Below are positions 55,770 through 64,000 of a stretch of DNA of 64,000 bases, piece by piece. The stretch covers positions 1-64,000 of the forward strand of contig NZ_AWFF01000043.1 of NCBI RefSeq assembly GCF_000682755.1. The letters are read 5' to 3'. Position 1 is the stretch's first letter. Each line of letters begins with the position of its first letter. The stretch comes from Hyphomonas beringensis (GTDB lineage Bacteria; Pseudomonadota; Alphaproteobacteria; Caulobacterales; Hyphomonadaceae). Position numbers and translations under genes: made by a program. The notes under the pieces were generated by a model. That model had not been told where the DNA came from and ran no database searches. It saw nothing but the letters and a program-made list of their open reading frames with translations.

Positions 55770-56798
55770 ATGGCACCCAACAGATTCGATTTCATACGCC
55801 TTGGTCTGGCCTCGACCGTTTTTGTCTACCACGCCATTGCGCTGAGCGCGTTGATGCCGTGGAGGGGTCTGGAAAGAAGCTTCGCTGAGGCAGCTGAAAT
55901 TGCCATCCAGGGCTTTTTCATCGTTTCCGGCGCGCTGGTTGCCGGGTCTTTGTTCCGCTCTGCCAGCCTGGCTGACTATGCAGGCAAGCGCATCCGGCGG
56001 CTCTATCCGGCCTATGCTGTCGTGGTTCTTGTTCCGGCCCTGGTCAGCCTGGTTTTGACCGGCGATGTGATGGGGGTGGGTAAATACCTGGCCGCCAATC
56101 TCGTCTTCCTCAATTTCCTGTCTCCCACACTGCCGGGCCTGTTCGAGGGCAATCGCTTTACGGAAGTGAATGGGGCGCTGTGGACCCTCAAGATCGAGGT
56201 CATGTTCTATCTCGCTCTGCCGCTGATCGCAGTGTTTCTGAAAGCCATGGGGCGGTGGCGCTGGCTCGGCCTGCTTGCACTCTACATGGTAGGGGAGGCC
56301 TGGCGGATGTGCGTTCCGGTTTTTCTGGATCATCCGCTGGCGCCAGAGGTCGCCCGCCAGCTGCCCGGGCAGATGGCCTTTTTCGCCAGCGGAATTGCGC
56401 TGCGGTATTTGTGGGATAATGCGAAGGCCCGGCCGATCCTTTACGGGGGGATCGGGGCACTCCTGTTTGCGGCGAGCGAGCTCAGCCCCATGCTGCAGCC
56501 GTTGCGGGCTGTAGGGCTGACAGGGCTGATCGCGTCGGTCGCCTTCCTGCCGGGGCCATCTCTGAACGCAGCACGATATGGGGATATCAGCTATGGCGTC
56601 TACATCACGCATTTCCCCATCTTGCAGGGACTGGTGGCGGTTGGTGTGTTCGCGGGCGCGGGCCTGGTTGGCGGCTTCGCGCTGTCTGCGCTTCTTGTAG
56701 TGGGGGCCAGTTTTATGCTGTGGCATGTTGTAGAGAGACGCGCCTTGCGTCCCTCCAGCCACTACCGCAAGGTGGCAGCCAGTAATGTACAGGAATGA
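55770..56798 (+). CDS. Membrane acyltransferase, acyltransferase_3/OafA family
   Basis: The 342-aa protein has about ten hydrophobic segments and the OafA-type features: N-terminal RFDFIRLGLASTVFVYHAIALSAL with the conserved His, and YAGKRIRRLYPAY between helices. LWTLKIEVMFYLALPL follows near residue 140. It should O-acylate an envelope glycan, lipopolysaccharide or peptidoglycan, acceptor unknown. Its stop overlaps the liuC start (ATGA), so it is coupled to the leucine gene, probably for transcript economy rather than function. Confidence 0.85.
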   Translation: MAPNRFDFIRLGLASTVFVYHAIALSALMPWRGLERSFAEAAEIAIQGFFIVSGALVAGSLFRSASLADYAGKRIRRLYPAYAVVVLVPALVSLVLTGDVMGVGKYLAANLVFLNFLSPTLPGLFEGNRFTEVNGALWTLKIEVMFYLALPLIAVFLKAMGRWRWLGLLALYMVGEAWRMCVPVFLDHPLAPEVARQLPGQMAFFASGIALRYLWDNAKARPILYGGIGALLFAASELSPMLQPLRAVGLTGLIASVAFLPGPSLNAARYGDISYGVYITHFPILQGLVAVGVFAGAGLVGGFALSALLVVGASFMLWHVVERRALRPSSHYRKVAASNVQE

Positions 56799-57607
56799 AA
56801 TCCATGCGTGATGCCGAATATGATCTGATCCAGCTTGAGATGACGCAGGAAGGCCTCGCGGTCGTCACACTGAACCGGCCGGATGTACACAATGCCTTTA
56901 ATGCGGAGCTGATTGCCGAGCTGACAGATGCTTTCAAATCCATCGCCGACCAGCGCACCATCCGCATGATGATCCTGCGCGGCAACGGCCAGAGCTTCTC
57001 GGCGGGCGCTGACCTCAACTGGATGAAGCTGGCCGCAGAAGTTCACACGCAGAGCGATAATGAGCGCGACGCCATGAATCTGGCAGAGATGCTGCGCGCC
57101 CTTTACGAGATGCCGCAGATGACGCTGGCGCTGGTACGCGGCGCTGCCATGGGCGGCGGGGCCGGTCTGGTGGCTGCGTGCGATGTGGCCGTTGCCATGA
57201 AGGACACCAAGTTCCGCTTCTCTGAAGTGCGGCTCGGCCTCACCCCGGCGACCATCAGCCCCTTTGTCATTGAGGCTATCGGGGCTCGCACGGCCCGGGC
57301 CCTGTTCGTGACGGCTGAGACCTTTGACGCTGACTATGCCGAGAAGATCGGCCTCGTCCAATATGTGGTCGAGGACGAGAAGGCCATGCTCGCCATGGAA
57401 GAGCATCTCGCCAATCTTGTCTTCTCCGCCGCGCCCGGCGCGATTGCGGATGCCAAGGAATTGGTGCGCGATGTCGCCGGCGTGTTCATTGACCGCGAGG
57501 TCAGCCACGAGACATCCCGGCGCATTGCTGCCCGCCGTGCTTCGGATGAGGGCAAAGAAGGCGTCACAGCCTTCCTCGAAAAGCGCAAGCCGGGCTGGAA
57601 CCGCTAG
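56795..57607 (+). CDS. liuC: Methylglutaconyl-CoA hydratase
   Basis: The 270-aa crotonase-fold protein hydrates 3-methylglutaconyl-CoA to HMG-CoA. It has LRGNGQSFSAGADLNWMK, GAAMGGGAGLVAACDVAV and KFRFSEVRLGLTPATISPFVIEAIG. The Glu in FSEV and the Gly-rich loop fit the LiuC/AUH group. The start is coupled to the acyltransferase by ATGA. A second ATG at 56804 has a better-spaced AGGA and is an alternative. Confidence 0.9.
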   Translation: MKSMRDAEYDLIQLEMTQEGLAVVTLNRPDVHNAFNAELIAELTDAFKSIADQRTIRMMILRGNGQSFSAGADLNWMKLAAEVHTQSDNERDAMNLAEMLRALYEMPQMTLALVRGAAMGGGAGLVAACDVAVAMKDTKFRFSEVRLGLTPATISPFVIEAIGARTARALFVTAETFDADYAEKIGLVQYVVEDEKAMLAMEEHLANLVFSAAPGAIADAKELVRDVAGVFIDREVSHETSRRIAARRASDEGKEGVTAFLEKRKPGWNR

Positions 57608-57633
57608 GCGCTGAAAGTGGGGATGGGCGCTCC

Positions 57634-57954
57634 CTAAACGGGAATGCCCATATCCCTCAGAAAGTGCATGGTTGCGTCCACCGGATTGATGCCGGTGAGG
57701 GATTCTATCTGGTTCTGGAACACATAGGCGACCACGCCGAATAACAGGATATAGATCGCAAACTGTAACAGGGACTTCAGGATGAAGGCGCCTGCGCTGC
57801 CGGCAACCATGCCGATGGCACCCAGAATGATGGCGGCCGTGACGGGCTCAAGATTGCTGACATCCTGCGCCTGCGTATAGCCGATATATCCGCCGACAAC
57901 GGCGCCCACGATGCCTGCGACACTGCTGAGCCGCACACCTGAAGCATAGGCCAT
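57634..57954 (-). CDS. Small membrane protein, unknown
   Basis: The 106-aa product has about three hydrophobic stretches (residues 11-28, 38-62 and 64-80) with glycine-rich SSVAGIVGAVVGGYIGY. No family was recognised. GGGGAG precedes the ATG at 57954. It is opposite to the liu genes, between liuC and the DUF817 gene. Confidence 0.65.
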   Translation of the reverse strand: MAYASGVRLSSVAGIVGAVVGGYIGYTQAQDVSNLEPVTAAIILGAIGMVAGSAGAFILKSLLQFAIYILLFGVVAYVFQNQIESLTGINPVDATMHFLRDMGIPV

Positions 57955-58095
57955 GAGATCACTCCCCTTGGTTTCTCTGTATTAACCCTTACGACAGGTA
58001 ATGGGTTGGGGCAAAGCCGGAAAATAGCCCCCTGGGCCCGGCGCACGCCCTTGGCTGGCCGTATTGGCGCCGTGATCGGAGGCGATAGAGGCTGC

Positions 58096-59028
58096 ATGAC
58101 ACGAACAGGACCCACCTCTGCCCGAGCCCGGACCTATCTCCATGCGGCCCGCGCGGCCCTGCATGCGCGGTTCGTCAAAGGGCCGTGGAGCCAGGCTGCG
58201 TTCGAATTTGTCACCTTCGGCATCAAACAGGGATGGGCCTGTCTGTTCGGCGGGCTGATGCTGGGCCTCTTGCTGGGAACCTTCCTCTGGTATCCGGACG
58301 CGGCCCCCCTGGCGCGCTATGACGTCCTTGTCCTTGGCGCGGTTGGCATTCAGATCATGATGCTCTGGACCGGGCTGGAGACCTGGGAAGAGGCGAAGAT
58401 CATCTTCGTTTTCCACATTGTCGGCACGGTGATGGAACTGTTCAAGACAGCCCATGGCAGCTGGATCTATCCGGAGGCGAGCCTGCTGCGCATCGGCGCG
58501 GTGCCGCTGTTTACCGGCTTCATGTATGCGGCCGTTGGCTCCTACATCGCGCGCGTATGGCGCATCTTCGATTTCCAGTTTGACCGCTTTCCACCCCTCT
58601 GGCTGCAGGGCGTGCTGGCTGCGGCGATCTATGTGAATTTCTTTGCCCATCACTGGCTGCCGGATGTCCGGATCGCGCTCTTCATCGCGACGGCGCTGAT
58701 TTATGGCCCGTGCCTCATCTGGTTTCGCGCCGACGAGACGCAAAGGCCAATGCCGCTCGTGATCGGCTTCCTGTTGGTGGCGCTTTTTATCTGGTTTGCC
58801 GAAAATCTTGGAACATTCGCCCGCGCCTGGGCCTATCCCGGGCAAGAACATGGCTGGCACATGGTCTCTTTATCAAAACTCGGTTCGTGGTATCTGCTTA
58901 TGATCATAAGTTTTGTCCTGGTCGCCGCCATTCACAAAGGCGCGCGCCGGGTGCCGGGAGGGCCCTCAGATGAAGATCCAGAAGCTGCTCGTCGCGAACC
59001 GGGGCGAGATCGCCTGCCGCATCTTTGA
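58096..59028 (+). CDS. DUF817-family membrane protein
   Basis: The 310-aa product has about eight hydrophobic segments and the DUF817 landmarks AAFEFVTFGIKQGWACLFG, DVLVLGAVGIQIMMLWTGLETWEE and KTAHGSWIYPE. The function of the family is unknown. The frame runs 59 bases into liuD. The last 20 residues (PSDEDPEAARREPGRDRLPHL region) are hydrophilic and arise from the overlap, and the true conserved end may be earlier. ATG 58096 follows GAGG. A longer frame from 58006 lacks support. Confidence 0.8.
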   Translation: MTRTGPTSARARTYLHAARAALHARFVKGPWSQAAFEFVTFGIKQGWACLFGGLMLGLLLGTFLWYPDAAPLARYDVLVLGAVGIQIMMLWTGLETWEEAKIIFVFHIVGTVMELFKTAHGSWIYPEASLLRIGAVPLFTGFMYAAVGSYIARVWRIFDFQFDRFPPLWLQGVLAAAIYVNFFAHHWLPDVRIALFIATALIYGPCLIWFRADETQRPMPLVIGFLLVALFIWFAENLGTFARAWAYPGQEHGWHMVSLSKLGSWYLLMIISFVLVAAIHKGARRVPGGPSDEDPEAARREPGRDRLPHL

Positions 59029-60874
59029 AACATGCCGGGAGCTGGGCATCGCGACCGTCGCGGTCTATTCCGATGCCGATGCGCGCGCCAAGCATGTGCG
59101 AGAGGCCGATGAGGCCGTGCATATCGGTCCTGCGCCAGCGCCGGAAAGTTATCTGAAGGGCGAGACCATCATTGCGGCGGCCAGTGCTGTCGGCGCGGAT
59201 GCGATCCATCCGGGCTATGGCTTCCTGTCCGAGAATGCCGACTTTGCCGAGGATGTGCGCAATGCGGGGCTCATCTGGGTCGGTCCGTCGCCCAAGGCGA
59301 TCCGATCCATGGGGCCCAAGGATGAGGCCAAGCGCATTGCCGAGGAGGCCGGTGTGCCCGTGCTGCCCGGCTATCGCGGCGAGGCGCAAGATGCCGAAAC
59401 ACTCACCAAGGCGGCCAAGGAGATCGGTTTCCCGCTGCTAATCAAGGCCGTGGCCGGGGGAGGGGGACGCGGCATTCGCCTTGTCTCCAAGGCGGCGGAG
59501 TTGAAGGCCGAACTGGAAAGCGCCGTGCGCGAGGCCGAAAGCGCCTTTGGCGATGGTCGCGTGATGCTGGAAAAACTGGTCCAGCAGCCGCGCCATATCG
59601 AGGTGCAGGTATTCGGTGACTCGCATGGCAATGTTGTCCATCTGTATGAACGCGACTGTTCGCTACAGCGCCGCCGTCAGAAAGTGATCGAGGAAGCGCC
59701 CGCCCCCGGCATGCCGGAAGAGGTGCGCGCCGCGATGACAGACGCCGCCGTCCGGCTGGCTCAGGCGGTCGGCTATGAGGGTGCTGGCACGGTGGAATTC
59801 ATCGTGGACGGATCAATGCCTCTGGCCAAAGACACGTTCTGGTTCCTTGAAATGAACACCCGTCTTCAAGTGGAGCATCCGGTGACCGAGATGATCACCG
59901 GGCAGGATCTGGTCGCCTGGCAATTGCTGGTCGCGAGCGGCGGGGAGCTGCCGCTCAGCCAGGCAGACATCCCTCTGATAGGCCATGCCATTGAGGCGCG
60001 GATTTGCGCCGAAGACCCCGCCGACGGGTTCCGCCCCGGCGCGGGCCTGATCCTGGAGTTCGGCCTGCTGGAGCCGGTCGATGGCGAGATCATTCGTTGG
60101 GATGCGGGCTTTGAAACGGGCGATCGTGTCCCGTCCAATTATGATTCCATGATCGCCAAATTGATCGTGTCCGGCGAGACGCGGGATGAGGCGATTGATC
60201 AGTTGACGGAGGCCCTGTCGCACACACAGCTGGCTGGTGTGCCATCGAATACCGGCTTCCTGCGCCGCTGCGCGCTGTCTGATGCCTTTCGCACGGGGAC
60301 GCATCATGTGAACTGGATTGCCGAGCAGGGCGAAGCCCTGACCCAGCCGCCCGGCGCGCATCAGCACGCCTGTGTTCTGGCCGTATGCGATATCGAACTG
60401 GATGATGCAGGCGCCGTCATGCCCTGGGATATTCGCGATGGCTTCCGGGCCAATGCCCATGCGGTGCGTAAGGCGGCCGTCGCTGTGGACACGGATGCCG
60501 ACTGGTTCGATCCGGCCGAGCATGAGGTGGACCCGGAGGCTCCGCTGCCCTTCGTGACGGATCTGTCCCCGCGCCGCTATGCGGTGACGACGGGCGGTGA
60601 CACAGTGCTGGTTGAGGTGCCGGATTATGACGCTGATGTCGAAGCGGTTCTGGGCGGCGACAGTGTCAGCGCGCCGATGCCGGGCAAACTGCTCGCCGTG
60701 AATGTGAAGCCGGGCGACACTGTGGCCAAGGGCGATGCGGTGGCCGTGATGGAAGCCATGAAGATGGAGCACAGCCTGGCCGCCCCGCGCGACGGCATCG
60801 TGGAGTCCGTCGAGGCCGCCACGGGCGATCAGGTCGCCGAAGGGGATGTTCTGGTTACGCTTGAGGCGGAGTAA
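58970..60874 (+). CDS. liuD: Methylcrotonyl-CoA carboxylase biotin-containing (alpha) subunit
   Basis: The 634-aa protein starts MKIQKLLVANRGEIACRIF and has the biotin carboxylase ATP-grasp motifs (AVAGGGGRGIRL, QPRHIEVQVFGDSHGN, FLEMNTRLQVEHPVTEMITG). The C-terminal biotin domain carries VMEAMKMEHSL. Together with LiuB it forms methylcrotonyl-CoA carboxylase. Note the shorter BT-domain region compared with the PccA-type protein at 40471. ATG 58970 follows GGGAGGG by eight bases, all within the end of the DUF817 gene, which implies translational coupling. It closes the liu cluster. Confidence 0.92.
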   Translation: MKIQKLLVANRGEIACRIFETCRELGIATVAVYSDADARAKHVREADEAVHIGPAPAPESYLKGETIIAAASAVGADAIHPGYGFLSENADFAEDVRNAGLIWVGPSPKAIRSMGPKDEAKRIAEEAGVPVLPGYRGEAQDAETLTKAAKEIGFPLLIKAVAGGGGRGIRLVSKAAELKAELESAVREAESAFGDGRVMLEKLVQQPRHIEVQVFGDSHGNVVHLYERDCSLQRRRQKVIEEAPAPGMPEEVRAAMTDAAVRLAQAVGYEGAGTVEFIVDGSMPLAKDTFWFLEMNTRLQVEHPVTEMITGQDLVAWQLLVASGGELPLSQADIPLIGHAIEARICAEDPADGFRPGAGLILEFGLLEPVDGEIIRWDAGFETGDRVPSNYDSMIAKLIVSGETRDEAIDQLTEALSHTQLAGVPSNTGFLRRCALSDAFRTGTHHVNWIAEQGEALTQPPGAHQHACVLAVCDIELDDAGAVMPWDIRDGFRANAHAVRKAAVAVDTDADWFDPAEHEVDPEAPLPFVTDLSPRRYAVTTGGDTVLVEVPDYDADVEAVLGGDSVSAPMPGKLLAVNVKPGDTVAKGDAVAVMEAMKMEHSLAAPRDGIVESVEAATGDQVAEGDVLVTLEAE

Positions 60875-60958
60875 ATCTCTCGTCCCGCCCATGCCTGAAC
60901 TTCGCTTAGCATGAATGTGGGCTCAACATGAGTCTGGTCAAAGAGGGGATAGAAACAA

Positions 60959-61113
60959 CTTGTCCTGTGTGAGGGGACAAGGGGCCCCGGAGTAACCCCC
61001 ACCTTCCAGATGCTGGTGTGATCCCGGATGTGCCGGTTTGGAGATCGGCATACCCTGTCTGCGGCCGATGGCTTGGGTGTGGTGACCGCAGAGGAGGAAA
61101 CGTCTGGAAGGTG
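60959..61113. ncRNA. Candidate structured RNA element, unidentified
   Basis: This stretch is not coding and has a multi-branched folding pattern. CACCTTCCAGA (61000-61010) pairs perfectly with TCTGGAAGGTG (61103-61113), enclosing two hairpins: TGCCG/CGGCA (61031-61035/61046-61050) and TCTGCGG/CCGCAGA (61058-61064/61086-61092). Beside it, CTTGTCC/GGACAAG (60959-60965/60975-60981) forms another hairpin. Read on the minus strand, this last hairpin is followed by TTGTTTCT, like an intrinsic terminator. It may be an independent small RNA or the 3' region of the 110-aa gene. It does not match my memory of tmRNA, RNase P, SRP or 6S RNA. The strand is unclear. Confidence 0.45.
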
Positions 61114-61129
61114 AGGGCCGCTGCGTAAC

Positions 61130-61462
61130 CTAGGCTGCGACAGCGTAACCGTGATGGATCTGCACCGGCGCGCGATGGGCTTCGGCGCGATAACGGCGGT
61201 GCACGATTGGCGGCGCGCAGATTTCCCCGAAATGATTGGCGGCGCGGGCGCTCGCCTCGGTCTTGAGGATCAGCTCGCCATATTCATTCTTCTCGACACT
61301 GACCTTTGCGGCAGAGCCGTCTGCTTCCGCGGCCCAGAACTCAATGCCGCCCATGGCCAGCTCGATGGCCTGGTCCAGTTCCATGCGGAAACCGTCTCCG
61401 AAGACAACATCCTTCGCATGGGCCGGGTCAAACTCACATCCCTTGATGACCAATTGTACCAT
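61130..61462 (-). CDS. Small protein of unknown function
   Basis: The 110-aa product begins MVQLVIKGCEFDPAHAKDVVFGDGFRMELDQAIELAM and ends with a basic His-rich segment (VHRRYRAEAHRAPVQIHHGYAVAA). It is soluble, without signal peptide or membrane segment, and I do not recognise it. ATG 61462 has GAGGAG about eight bases upstream. The 15-base longer start at 61477 is less likely. A GTTC-N7-GTTC LexA-like box lies about 100 bp upstream. The structured element at 60959-61113 is directly downstream of its stop. Confidence 0.6.
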   Translation of the reverse strand: MVQLVIKGCEFDPAHAKDVVFGDGFRMELDQAIELAMGGIEFWAAEADGSAAKVSVEKNEYGELILKTEASARAANHFGEICAPPIVHRRYRAEAHRAPVQIHHGYAVAA

Positions 61463-61560
61463 TGTGCAACTCCTCAAGATTTCGGGGCTGGGGCCCGGTG
61501 TTCCGCGTGTTCTTCAATATGAGAACATAAGCAGAATATTCATCTTTTGGAAAGGAAAAA

Positions 61561-61575
61561 GTTCCGACTTTGTTC
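61561..61575. promoter_or_regulatory. LexA-like box (GTTC-N7-GTTC)
   Basis: GTTCCGACTTTGTTC is an exact match to the direct-repeat LexA motif of alphaproteobacteria. It lies in the AT-rich interval between the gltX stop and the 110-aa gene. About 35 bp to the left is a GTTCT...AGAAC palindrome (61509-61526). A match of this kind is expected about twice by chance in 64 kb, so support is only moderate. Confidence 0.35.
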
Positions 61576-61643
61576 TAAAAAATGAAAACGCAGAGGAAAT
61601 CAGGGGCTTAACCGTCCAAATTCATTCCGGTGCGGTTTATGAC

Positions 61644-62984
61644 CTAGCCCTGCAGACGCTCCAGCGCCCGCTCACGACCGATCAGGGGCAGAAGGGCGCC
61701 CATGTCGGGGCCGTGGTCCTGGCCGGTCAGCGCCTTGCGCAGAGTCATGAACAGGCCGCGGCCCTTGCGTCCGGTCTCTGCCTTCACGGCATTGGCCCAT
61801 TGGCTCCAGGTCTCGCCCGTCAGCTCCCCCTCCGGCAGCAGACCGGCGGCTGTGGTGACGAACTCCTTGTCCTCATCATCAATCACCGGGGTGATCGTGC
61901 CGAACACGGTCTCCACCCATGCGGCGACGTCCGGCAGCAGGGAGCAGTTCGCGCGCACCACGGTCCAGAAGGCTTCATCGGCGGCGCGCGGGTCAACCGC
62001 TGCGAGGCGATCCTTCACCGCCTCAAAGGGCAGGGCGTGCAGCAGCGTGGCGTTGACGGCCAGCAGCTCGGCCTCGTCAAAACGCGCCGGGGCGCGGCCG
62101 ATCTTGTCAAAGCTGAATTCCTCGACCAGCTGGTCCAGCGTCTCGCGCGCCTCGACATTGTCGGACGTGCCGATCTTTGCCAGCAGGCTGCAGACCGCCA
62201 TCGGCTCATAGCCCTGCGCGCGCAGCTCGCCCATGGAGAGTGAGCCGAGCCGTTTCGACAGGCCCTGGCCATCCGCGCCGATCAGCAGCGGCGTGTGCGC
62301 CATGTCCGGCGCCGTGCCGCCAAGTGCCTTGAAGATCTCGATCTGCGCGCCGGAATTGGTGACGTGGTCTTCCCCGCGCACGACATGCGTAATGCCGGCT
62401 TCGATATCATCCACCACAGAGGGGAGGGTGTAGAGGTAAGAGCCATCCTCGCGGATCAGGATCGGGTCCGACAGGCTGGACGTGTCGATGCTTTGCGGGC
62501 CGCGCACAAGGTCGTTCCACTCGACGCGCTCGCCCGACAGCTTGAAGCGCCAGTGCGGCTTGCGGCCTTCGGCTTCCAGCTTGGCCTTCTCCTCATCGCT
62601 GAGGTCCAGCGCCGCGCGGTCATAAACCGGCGGGCGACCGCGGGAGAGGGCGATCTTGCGCTTGCGCTCTAGCTCGTCAGCGGACTCAAAGCAGGGATAG
62701 AGCAGGCCCATTCCGCGCAGCTTTTCGGCGGCTGCGTCATATTCGCCAAACCGGTCGGACTGGTTGAACGTATCGGCCCAGACCAGGCCCAGCCATTCGA
62801 GATCCACCTTCAGCGCATCTTCATACTCCTTTGTGGAGCGTTCTGTGTCGGTATCGTCGATGCGCAGGATGAACTTGCCCTGCTGACCCTTGGCATACAG
62901 CCAGTTGATCAGTGCGGTACGCACATTTCCGACGTGCAGACGGCCGGTGGGCGAAGGGGCAAAACGAACAATCGGTGCAGTCAT
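61644..62984 (-). CDS. gltX: Glutamyl-tRNA synthetase
   Basis: The 446-aa class I synthetase charges tRNA-Glu. It has FAPSPTGRLHVGNVRTALINW (HIGH-like HVGN, residues 17-20) and the KMSKS-equivalent GLSKRLGSLS near residue 235, as well as VRGEDHVTNSGAQIEIFKALG. Length matches the discriminating or non-discriminating alphaproteobacterial GluRS. Many alphaproteobacteria have two, and which one this is cannot be told. A single gene with 127 bp before the next start upstream. Confidence 0.94.
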   Translation of the reverse strand: MTAPIVRFAPSPTGRLHVGNVRTALINWLYAKGQQGKFILRIDDTDTERSTKEYEDALKVDLEWLGLVWADTFNQSDRFGEYDAAAEKLRGMGLLYPCFESADELERKRKIALSRGRPPVYDRAALDLSDEEKAKLEAEGRKPHWRFKLSGERVEWNDLVRGPQSIDTSSLSDPILIREDGSYLYTLPSVVDDIEAGITHVVRGEDHVTNSGAQIEIFKALGGTAPDMAHTPLLIGADGQGLSKRLGSLSMGELRAQGYEPMAVCSLLAKIGTSDNVEARETLDQLVEEFSFDKIGRAPARFDEAELLAVNATLLHALPFEAVKDRLAAVDPRAADEAFWTVVRANCSLLPDVAAWVETVFGTITPVIDDEDKEFVTTAAGLLPEGELTGETWSQWANAVKAETGRKGRGLFMTLRKALTGQDHGPDMGALLPLIGRERALERLQG

Positions 62985-63117
62985 GGGGTCAAACCTGTGT
63001 CTCTTAAGGCGCTTTCGACATCAAATTGCGGAAAAAGCCAAGGGAGGGATGCCACATTGTTGCTATTGTTTATGATAATGTGAGACGGGCAGGTGAGTCG
63101 CCATCTAGGAGATGTGG

Positions 63118-63942
63118 ATGAAACGGGGCTGGATTTTGGCTGCAGCGGGGCTGCTTGCGGCCTGTGGGGAACGGGCTGAAGAGCCGATCGAAACAGATGT
63201 GACGGTGGTGGAAGCCCCCGAACCCATTGAAACACCTGCAGAAATTGCGAAATCGGATGTCGAGACGGACTATCAGGCCGTCTCCGGCTATGGCGAGGGA
63301 TGGTATGTCAGCCCCGGCTGGCCGGGCGAATATCCGGCCGGGTTTGCCGTGCTGGACCCGGGCGTTGTCGTGAATGGCTGGTCACAGCCGAATTCCAGCG
63401 TGCCGGTAGATCTGGAATGCGCGCTGCCGCAATACGCCAACTACCAGTTGTGGAACCGCGACCGGGTGGAGCAGGACGATCTCGACTTCTTCGTCGCCAC
63501 GAAGACCTTTCCGGTGACACTCTCTCAGGATGCGTCCATCGAATATGTCTCCGATACCGGCATCAAGACGCTGGATCTGAAGGCCGGCGACCAGCTGACC
63601 TATCTGCGCTATCTGGGGGAGGGGTTCACCATCGTCTCCTTCGGTGGCGAGGAGTATGACATCAACGAGGCCGAGCTGCGCGAGATCAGCGATATCGCCA
63701 GCCTGCCAGCGCCGACAGAAGACCAATGGGTCAATGTCGCTTGCGAGGATGGCAGCCGCGCCTGGCTGCTCTATGCCACCATGGTAGACTTGCCGGGTGT
63801 CGTGGCGTCTCCGATCATGGGCTATGGCGAGGCGTCAGACATCGCGCCCGATGATGTGGCAGAGGTGCGCGCCGGCGCAGCGGCCATGGCAGCGGCCTAT
63901 GAGGGCATCGAGCCAGAGGCCGCACTGCCGGATCAGGAATAG
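63118..63942 (+). CDS. Putative lipoprotein, unknown function
   Basis: The 274-aa product has a signal peptide with lipobox (GLLAAC) and an acidic, Glu/Pro/Thr-rich linker (ETPAEIAKSDVETD). The folded part has many Tyr and Trp residues (GYGEGWYVSPGWPGEYPAGFAVLDPG) and two Cys residues (LECALPQ, VACEDG). It looks like a periplasmic beta-rich domain, unidentified. ATG 63118 has AGGAG six bases upstream. ATG 63112 is too close to that site. It lies divergent from gltX. Confidence 0.65.
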   Translation: MKRGWILAAAGLLAACGERAEEPIETDVTVVEAPEPIETPAEIAKSDVETDYQAVSGYGEGWYVSPGWPGEYPAGFAVLDPGVVVNGWSQPNSSVPVDLECALPQYANYQLWNRDRVEQDDLDFFVATKTFPVTLSQDASIEYVSDTGIKTLDLKAGDQLTYLRYLGEGFTIVSFGGEEYDINEAELREISDIASLPAPTEDQWVNVACEDGSRAWLLYATMVDLPGVVASPIMGYGEASDIAPDDVAEVRAGAAAMAAAYEGIEPEAALPDQE

Positions 63943-64000
63943 CCCCGAAAAGGAGCAGGCCTGACCCGCAACAGCGCCTCGGCCCTCAATTGTCCCGGAA

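Noticed and set aside
60959-61113. Identification as tmRNA, 6S, SRP or RNase P RNA
   Set aside because: None of the diagnostic consensus segments that I know for these RNAs is present, so it is reported as unidentified.

Overview
The window is a 64 kb stretch of bacterial chromosome from a GC-rich alphaproteobacterium. Three things point to a stalked or budding member of the Hyphomonadaceae (Hyphomonas/Henriciella-like): a gene that looks like the Caulobacterales/Hyphomonadaceae polarity protein SpmX, a TorF-type porin, and gene pairs typical of alphaproteobacteria (thrB with rnhA, and the ligase-associated repair set). The family assignment is inference from protein resemblance. No phage, transposon, CRISPR array or plasmid signature was seen. 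Nearly all of the window is ordinary, densely packed chromosome with short intergenic gaps.

Layout. 1-354: a palindromic repeat mosaic. 355-9299: three members of the ligase-associated DNA-damage set (MBL-fold exonuclease, Lhr-type helicase, PdeM phosphoesterase), split by an Hsp70-like gene, a lipoprotein gene, a serine hydrolase and a secreted protein of unknown function. 9300-14648: a DEAD-box RNA helicase with a structured leader, nitronate monooxygenase, a lipoprotein, and the divergent selenium pair selD/mnmH. 14652-17802 (minus): operon thrB, two small membrane paralogues, rnhA, O-methyltransferase. 17813-20848: two tandem MFS paralogues. 20985-24648: lipoprotein, PKHD dioxygenase, RadC-type protein, methionine aminopeptidase, OsmC. 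24849-29996: serine hydrolase, CinA-type protein, enoyl-CoA hydratase and thiolase. 30079-36791: tRNA-Leu(UAA), MlaC-like protein, M16 protease, CPA2 antiporter, porin. 36963-40332: SDR enzyme, a hypothetical protein, a K+ channel, a DUF2157 protein. 40471-45163: PccA-type biotin carboxylase followed by four tandem DUF805-type membrane proteins. 45148-48892: LipB, tRNA-Leu(GAG), TPR protein, MarR regulator, MgtE. 49000-60874: spmX, then leucine-degradation genes in the order liuA, liuB, liuC, liuD, interleaved with unrelated genes. 60875-63942: a strongly structured non-coding segment, a small unknown gene with a LexA-like box upstream, gltX and a lipoprotein.

How the genes fit together. The clearest pathways are leucine catabolism (LiuA isovaleryl-CoA dehydrogenase, LiuB/LiuD methylcrotonyl-CoA carboxylase, LiuC methylglutaconyl-CoA hydratase), fatty-acid or acyl-CoA turnover (crotonase plus thiolase, a PccA-type carboxylase), DNA repair, and selenium-dependent tRNA modification. 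No complete new system can be demonstrated from the sequence. The best leads are the structured RNA-like element at 60959-61113 beside an unknown 110-aa gene, the four-gene DUF805 array, the inverted repeat that overlaps the ribosome binding site of the nitronate monooxygenase gene, and the repeat-rich marR control region. Recognition of families is from memory of conserved motifs. No database search was run.
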